Below are positions 59,131 through 64,000 of a DNA stretch of 64,000 nt, piece after piece. Numbering within the stretch: the stretch's first letter is position 1; every line of letters begins with the position of its first letter. The notes below the pieces were generated by a model. It was not told the origin of the DNA and searched no databases. It was given only the letters and a program-made list of their open reading frames with translations. This stretch comes from Symsagittifera roscoffensis (Eukaryota; Xenacoelomorpha; Acoela; Convolutidae). Both the position numbers and the translations under genes were made by a program. The stretch is from contig NC_087063.1 in NCBI RefSeq assembly GCF_963678635.1, positions 48,373,220 to 48,437,219 on the forward strand, read 5' to 3'.

Positions 59131-59824
59131 AACGAGAAGGGCACCAGGGAGAAAAACGATGGAAACGAAGTCATGGAGGAAGGAACGGACACACCGCTGG
59201 ACCTGGGTCCAAACGAGGTGATCGAAGCGGACGATGAAACCTTACTCTACGCAGAGGAGGATTGGCAGGATTACGAACAGATAGAGGCTCCCAATAATTT
59301 GGAACCGGATCTTCCGTTCACGATACAGACTCGTCAGAAGGACGTGACAAGACCAAGAAAGAAATACAATCCTTACGGTGAGGACTTTGTAGTGGATAGG
59401 ATAGATCTGAAGAAGATAGTGGAGGAAGTAGTGTGGGTCTAGAGGAAATAACTGTGTCACAAGACATTGACATAGTCGATGATCACGACGATGAGTGAGT
59501 TGACGACCGGTCGAAACCCGAGGTAGAATTTGACGACGAGCAACAGCAGTCATATGAACAAGACTTGACGATTTTACGTGTCTTGGAATGGCTGAACAAA
59601 ATGACGTCGGACCTAAAGGCGACCAGCGTCACGATTCAAGACGTAGATCGTGAAAGCATGAAGTACATCAAGACCGAACGAGATGATCCTTCCTGGGCTG
59701 CCCAGGAAGGACGACCACTCATTCCAGCTTCTAACCTTGACTTGATACCCGGTATGCGATCGACGGGGACGTCGATGGATAGTTTTGTCCGGGGAGTGGG
59801 GTAGGACTTACCCACACTGAAAAC
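59131..59824 (+). pseudogene. Acidic linker before the macrodomain, copy B
   Basis: Asp/Glu-rich sequence (PLDLGPNEVIEADDET, LLYAEEDWQDYEQ), then PRKKYNPYGEDFVVDRIDLKK, and another acidic stretch ending EQQQSYEQDLTILRVLEWL. The last part (DDPSWAAQEGRPLIPASNLD, GMRSTGTSMDSFVRGVG) directly precedes the macrodomain. Frameshifts lie at about 59440 and 59800. No known domain, but the segment is conserved in all three copies that reach it. Confidence 0.6.
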
Positions 59825-60406
59825 TTGATAATAAAAAAATTAAGAATAGCAAGAGAAACAGGAGACCTAGAAGCAGAAACAGGCGAAAAACCTAAGAAAC
59901 CTGACATAGGGAGGGTAGTTGAGTCATATTTTAACTTACCAAATGAATATTCAAGCAAAATAATACTAACAGACAGTGATTTCATACTCACAAATAGAAC
60001 ATGCGCGATAGCAATCACAGCAGACATGAGTTTTAGGACAGCGTTAGCCGCAGATTTTAAGAGAGACCACAAAAACGTGGAATTCCTTTGGAAGCAAAGA
60101 CCAGGGATAGGGGGCGTAGCGGCCTTACCTCCGGCGGCGTCGCAGATACTGGGAAAATACCTATGCTTCTTGGTAACGAGGGCGACGGAGAAGCAGCACG
60201 TGGACCCAGAGAACCTAGTCTTGTCCTTGACGAGGCTGAGGGACTTCCTCGTAGAGATGAACGTGAAGGAGCTCTCGCTTCCAGTGTACGATCCAAACAG
60301 AGGACGACTGCATCCTCGGGAATTGTACACGCTTGTACACGTGATATTCTCTGATACTAAGATACAAGTATATTTACATGAGAAATATTACTTAAGTATA
60401 GGCTGA
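59825..60406 (+). CDS. C-terminal macrodomain of gag-pol, copy B (intact)
   Basis: 193 open codons to the TGA at 60404-60406. Landmarks in order: LTNRTCAIAITADMSFRTALAADFK (split here as LTNRTCAIAITADMS then FRTALAADFK); FLWKQRPGIGGVAALP; YLCFLVTRATEKQHVD; PENLVLSLTRLRDFLVE; KELSLPVYDPNRGRLHP; and LVHVIFSDTKIQVYLHE. This is the strand/helix order of a macrodomain and resembles TARG1/OARD1 and Poa1-like proteins, which bind ADP-ribose or remove it from acidic residues. By eye the TARG1 catalytic Lys (in its YYLITK segment) is Arg here, and the Asp of its GLDRL segment aligns with Gly. De-ADP-ribosylation by the TARG1 mechanism is therefore not supported; binding or another chemistry is possible. 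It is fused as the last gag-pol domain and would enter the particle with integrase. Confidence 0.78.
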   Translation: MIIKKLRIARETGDLEAETGEKPKKPDIGRVVESYFNLPNEYSSKIILTDSDFILTNRTCAIAITADMSFRTALAADFKRDHKNVEFLWKQRPGIGGVAALPPAASQILGKYLCFLVTRATEKQHVDPENLVLSLTRLRDFLVEMNVKELSLPVYDPNRGRLHPRELYTLVHVIFSDTKIQVYLHEKYYLSIG

Positions 60407-60805
60407 GTGACGTGCGAGAGGGTGTTAGGCTAAAGACTAAGTTGTATGTAATGTGCGATATGTGTGTTATGTTAGGTTATGTGTTAGGTTATTAAGATCG
60501 TGGGCAAGAAGGGGTTAGTGACCATGAACTACTGAATGACGATCTGAGGAATATATCCAAAGTTTGGACTGTCCAATCTTAGGTCGAATTCCTAAATTTT
60601 AGAGACCGATTGATTTTATTAATTTTTAGGATAAATATATTTTTATCTGGACTGTTTTTAAGCAAATTTTAACGATATATGTTAAGGTGAAACAGACAAG
60701 TGTGATATTTGTGAATTCTTTTCTAGATCCTGATTGATCATTTTATTACTCACTTGAGTCAAAACCTTGGAATTGAATCGAATCAAATCAAATCGGAAGA
60801 ACAGT
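60407..60805 (+). promoter_or_regulatory. Conserved pol-ORF2 spacer (copy B), with candidate 3' splice site
   Basis: Non-coding. It shares with A the GTGTGTTATGTTA repeats, CCAAAGTTTGGA(C/T)(G/T)GTCCAATC, and a TTCTTTTCTAG tract (AG at 60725-60726) followed by ATCCTGATTGATC, 79 bases before the ORF2 ATG. The CCAAAGTTTGG stretch is a short palindrome. The sequence is best explained as controlling separate expression of ORF2/ORF3. Confidence 0.45.
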
Positions 60806-61557
60806 ATGGACAATTTGAACTTGGATGAATTGATGGACCTGGCAGAGGCATATGTAGGACCGATGATAGATGCGATCTATCTTCGGCTGATTGATCGAGA
60901 CTTCACTCTGGAGGACCCAGAGGTAGTCATGTTGCTGACCGCCCTGATCAACATCTTGGGGCATGACAACCCTGGGGATCGCCCCACGGAAGTCCTGTTG
61001 ATGGCCGCATATGGAGAGAGGGGAGTACTAGACCGCCCGAACATGAAAGTGATGAGGTGGAGAAACGGGGCTCTCTCAGGGAGTGACTTGGCGAATGAGC
61101 CTGGATTGGGAAGTTCTAGGACTTACCAACAGGTGAAATGCCTATGCCTTCCAAGCCCAAACCTGGGCTGACGAGAATGCATCAGGAGATGAACAGCGAG
61201 GCTGCCTCGTCTGGTTCACCACTGAGAGCAGCTGTGCCACCAAAGAGGGCGAAAATAGGACAGAAGGTTCAGACGAACCAAACCATGCAAGATCTGGATT
61301 GAGATGAAGGATGAACTGGAAAGTACGAAGAAGGAGCTGGACGAGATGACCAAAAGCATGCTCAAGATGGAGGACGATCGAGACATGTGGAGAAAATTGT
61401 TCGAAGACTACAACAAAAAGCAGGGTCAAGAAACTGAGCGCTGGAGGCAGGACTACAAAGAGAACAGATGGCATTGACAACGGCCGTGGAGAAAGTGATA
61501 CCTGCAACGAATATTCCTCGTGGGCAGTCCCCGATGGAGCTCTTGACGCCTTGAGAA

Positions 61558-62691
61558 ATGAGTCAAACAACGGAGACACGGCTCCCGACAGAGACAAATC
61601 GAGTAACGATCCCGGACCCTAGTGACACCTTGGGTGACCCCGTCGTGGAACAGACGGTGAGGAAGCTGATAGAGACAGCTGGACGACTGGTCGCCAACAA
61701 GAATGCGCCAGGTTCCGGGGTGACTGCACCCTATGGAACGATCGACGACACGGGCAGAGTACGACTCTCCCAGACCGTGATCAGACAGGGGATAAGTGAC
61801 GTGACGCCATTCATGGGGAGCTCGAAGGCCCCAGAGAGAAGAACACAGAAGATGCCAGCGAAGAAAGTGTCTCGCATAATAGACGTACAAAAGAACAATC
61901 AATTGAAATATAATTTCACGGGAGTTCCGGAGACAGATCCGAGAGCTTGCTTCAATCGAGCGACTTGGAGCCCGGCAGTAAACCTGCAGCAACCACCACT
62001 GGGGACATCTCATCTGATATTGGGAGACAGCTTGGTCAGAGTATTATCGAATTTGAGGACCTCGTGGGTCACCACGGTGATGGCCTTTGGAGGCGCGACA
62101 ATAGCCCAGTTATATCAAATGGTGGAACTGATGAATCCAGGGAGCATCCCCAATGTGATGATCCTGGTCGGGACGAATGACACCTCTAGAGGTTCAGATG
62201 AGCAGGAAGCACTATGGGAGTCAATGATGGTGTGTTTGTTTACTACCCTCTGGCAGAAATTCAATTGCGCGGTACTGACCGTTTGCACTGTGCCAATGAA
62301 CACGAGAAGCTTGACAGCAGCAGGAAGAAGGCACAACGAGGGAGTCGTCAGGTGGAATAACATCTTGAACAAACTCGCAAGTCGGAACGCCGGAAGAATG
62401 ATCCTCATGGACATCGAACATGAGTTGAGAGCTATGGATCAGGCCAGACTGACCACGGACGGCATCCACTTCGACATTATCGAAGGACAAGCTTGGTTGA
62501 ATCGAGTCTTCCAAGAACGGTTAGACGAACTAGAGGCGGAACTCTTTGACACACGAGTGCTGAAGGAAGAAGGAACAGCGAGCGACGCGTTGATTACTAC
62601 CTTTGTGACTCCTAGCCTGGAAACAGGCTTGGGCCGGTCCCGGCCGTCACGAACTACAGACAACAGAGCACCAGCGAACCAGGTCAAATGA
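61558..62691 (+). CDS. SGNH hydrolase domain of ORF2, copy B (open 377-codon stretch)
   Basis: This is the uninterrupted part of ORF2. It begins inside the linker (MSQTTETRLPTE), with a disordered Thr/Pro-rich section and VEQTVRKLIETAGRLVANKN, then the catalytic domain from about 61940 to 62530, and a short polar tail (EELDELEAEL-like, then PSLETGLG). Of the four copies in the window it is the only one with both the GxND Asp and the DxxH His. Copies A and D have Tyr and Asn in place of the His. I infer that the domain was active in the ancestral element. Confidence 0.85.
   Translation: MSQTTETRLPTETNRVTIPDPSDTLGDPVVEQTVRKLIETAGRLVANKNAPGSGVTAPYGTIDDTGRVRLSQTVIRQGISDVTPFMGSSKAPERRTQKMPAKKVSRIIDVQKNNQLKYNFTGVPETDPRACFNRATWSPAVNLQQPPLGTSHLILGDSLVRVLSNLRTSWVTTVMAFGGATIAQLYQMVELMNPGSIPNVMILVGTNDTSRGSDEQEALWESMMVCLFTTLWQKFNCAVLTVCTVPMNTRSLTAAGRRHNEGVVRWNNILNKLASRNAGRMILMDIEHELRAMDQARLTTDGIHFDIIEGQAWLNRVFQERLDELEAELFDTRVLKEEGTASDALITTFVTPSLETGLGRSRPSRTTDNRAPANQVK
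62688..62691 (+). promoter_or_regulatory. ORF2 stop / ORF3 start overlap (ATGA)
   Basis: The sequence GTCAAATGACAG ends ORF2 (TGA) and starts ORF3 (ATG) four bases earlier in the -1 frame. Such ATGA overlaps are used for stop-restart translation in some RNA viruses and LINEs. Copy D reads AGGA here and copy A has diverged, so the signal is seen intact only in B. Confidence 0.5.
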
Positions 62692-64000
62692 CAGACGTAC
62701 AGGATCGAATGGGAGAAGCGCCGATGAGGAGGACCATCCATTCTAGGAGAAGAATAGGACCTGTCAACCCAATCGAAGAGACAGCCGGCACGTCTAGATC
62801 GGACACTAGATCGGAGACGACAAGTACCAGTCGAGAGAAGAGACGCCCGGGCAGAGGCTCGTTGATGTGGTCAAGACCCATACCGTCTCCCTGGCATGTA
62901 TACAAAGACGAGCTAATGAAGCTGGATCTCCAGAGGGTAATCTTCATCGAAGATGCAAGGAGGATGCTGAATGGAGCGACGCTATCCGTCAGCAGATTGT
63001 ACTCGATAACCGGCGTAGACTGGTTGATAGCCGCTAGCATAAATTTCAGCTCCACGACGGCCTTGAGATTTGCTGACCTAAAGGGACTGCCCTCTAACAA
63101 CACAATGGGACCAGTGAACGCGAGACCATTGCAAGACGTGAGATTGAATCATGATGAAAGGAATCGAGAAGAGAGACCTAGAAGATTTCTAGTGACAAGG
63201 ACGCCGATCGGACAACATGTGAAGATGTTCAGGCAAGTAAGCTCACCCCCTGGTCATGTGAAGGAGAGAATATACCCAAAACTAGTGAATCAAGATGGTG
63301 ATGTCCAAAGATACGGCGGATTGAAAGCGATAAAGAAAGATGAGACCATCTTCGCCGCCTATGACAAAACAGAAAATAGGAAAGCCAAGATTATGATAGT
63401 AACGAATTCAAAGTTCGTGTACACCTCCAAGTCTCTGTTTTGGCCGGACGTCATAATGTTGGCAGCGGTCGACTGGACCTACTGCAATCGATATCTCTGG
63501 CTATAGGGGTACAAAGGCAGACGGACATGAACCCAATTACGATCGTGTTTGCTGGCATCAATGACCATCTACACAGTAGACGTTTTCTGAGCAGACTCAG
63601 AGATCCTACAACGGCAGAGAACGCTGTGAGGCCAGCGATAAAAGATATCCTTGAGTCGATGGGTGAAGTGGTGGATGCGACGAAGGAGGGGTCGTTCACC
63701 AAAGTGACACCGAGAATAGTATTCGCGTTGTCTCCGGGGTATGCACATCTCCCGGATGGACTGAAATTTGTGTATGCGATTGTGATCTTGCTTTCGAAAA
63801 GAAAATATGATGTGATCATATCAGCCCAGAATCGCATGATAGAGATGGAGAACCTGAGGCCACTCAAGGCTGAACTACCTGCAGTGTGGTCAGATATCTC
63901 AAACGTGATGAGAGGATTCAAGGACCATGCGCTACACATGTTAGTGTTGGACGAGGTGCTGGGGTTGGAACTGTCCAATTTCAGTCGACAGCTCAAACTG
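62688..64000 (+). pseudogene. ORF3 of copy B (5' 1.3 kb; runs off the window)
   Basis: It begins MTDVQDRMGEAPMRR with a basic, Ser/Thr/Arg-rich leader (SETTSTSREKRRPGRGSL), then the same N-terminal domain as copy A: MLNGATLSVSRLYSI, LPSNNTMGPVNARPLQDV, IGQHVKMFRQV, KIMIVTNSKFV. A one-base deletion near 63470 ends the first frame at 63506. The protein continues in the next frame (NPITIVFAGINDHLHS, ALSPGYAHLPDGLKFVYA, KYDVIISAQNR, VLDEVLGLELSNFSRQL) to the last base. From copy A the full gene should extend about 5.9 kb further. Its function is unknown. Copy B keeps the full-length type rather than the C/D deletion as far as can be seen. Confidence 0.75.

Larger units (their letters stand above)
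60806..62691 (+). pseudogene. ORF2 of copy B: coiled coil plus SGNH/GDSL hydrolase, catalytic set intact
   Basis: The ATG at 60806 starts MDNLNLDELMDLAEAYV, as in A and C. The N-terminal helical domain (LTALINILGHDN, VLLMAAYGERG) runs to a one-base deletion near 61130. The coiled coil (61310-61460) is shifted. The 377-codon frame 61558-62691 is intact: LGTSHLILGDSLVRVL (nucleophile Ser codon 62029), MAFGGATIAQLY (block II Gly), ILVGTNDTSRGS (block III Asn codon 62176), and TTDGIHFDIIEG (Asp 62458, His 62467). These are the SGNH blocks I, II, III and V in the right order. Such enzymes are esterases, lipases or acetylhydrolases; I cannot name the substrate. There is no signal peptide, so it is cytoplasmic or in the particle. 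The stop codon overlaps the ORF3 start (ATGA). Confidence 0.85.

Overview
The window is eukaryotic, almost certainly from an animal. It holds no host gene I can recognise. Nearly all of it is made of copies of one giant Ty3/gypsy-type LTR retroelement, plus a decayed non-LTR (LINE) retrotransposon of the apurinic-endonuclease/RT type seen in invertebrates. I cannot name the species. Giant gypsy elements with kilobase LTRs are known from planarians (Burro), and captured GDSL-esterase ORFs are known from bdelloid rotifer LTR elements; both are comparisons from memory, not identifications.

Layout. Two tandem arrays of the element face away from each other. On the minus strand, copy D (18384 down to about 14500, badly deleted) runs into an LTR (14367 to about 11690) and then copy C (11634 to about 1700). 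On the plus strand, an LTR (20821 to about 26800) leads copy A (26869-46311), a second LTR (46312 to about 50790) and copy B (50814 to beyond the window end). The LINE (18385-20820) sits between the two arrays, and both outward LTRs start at the same TGACATTCG terminus. Bases 1-1690 and 17190-17620 are not explained by the element.

Gene order, reconstructed by comparing the four copies: a very long LTR (about 2.7-3.9 kb, with an array of about 24-bp TCCGGAGGGGTC units); one long gag-pol frame of about 9.6 kb (coiled-coil and RG-rich gag, capsid, two CCHC knuckles, DTG protease, YVDD reverse transcriptase, RNase H, zinc-binding DD35E integrase, acidic linker, and a C-terminal macrodomain of the TARG1/OARD1 kind); a conserved spacer of about 350-400 bases with a candidate 3' splice site; ORF2 of about 1.9 kb (helical N-terminus, coiled coil, SGNH/GDSL hydrolase with an intact Ser-Asn-Asp/His set in copy B); ORF3 of about 7.2 kb, overlapping ORF2 by ATGA in copy B and unlike any family I know; then about 0.8 kb of 3' region and the next LTR. 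A full unit is about 26-30 kb.

All copies are broken. A lacks the integrase core and has a stop in YVDD. C lacks RT and RNase H. C and D share the same 6-kb ORF3 deletion. B is the best preserved, with only scattered point stops and single-base indels. The notable system is this retroelement: an ordinary gag-pol engine joined to an ADP-ribose-type macrodomain, an esterase-type SGNH hydrolase and a giant protein of unknown function.
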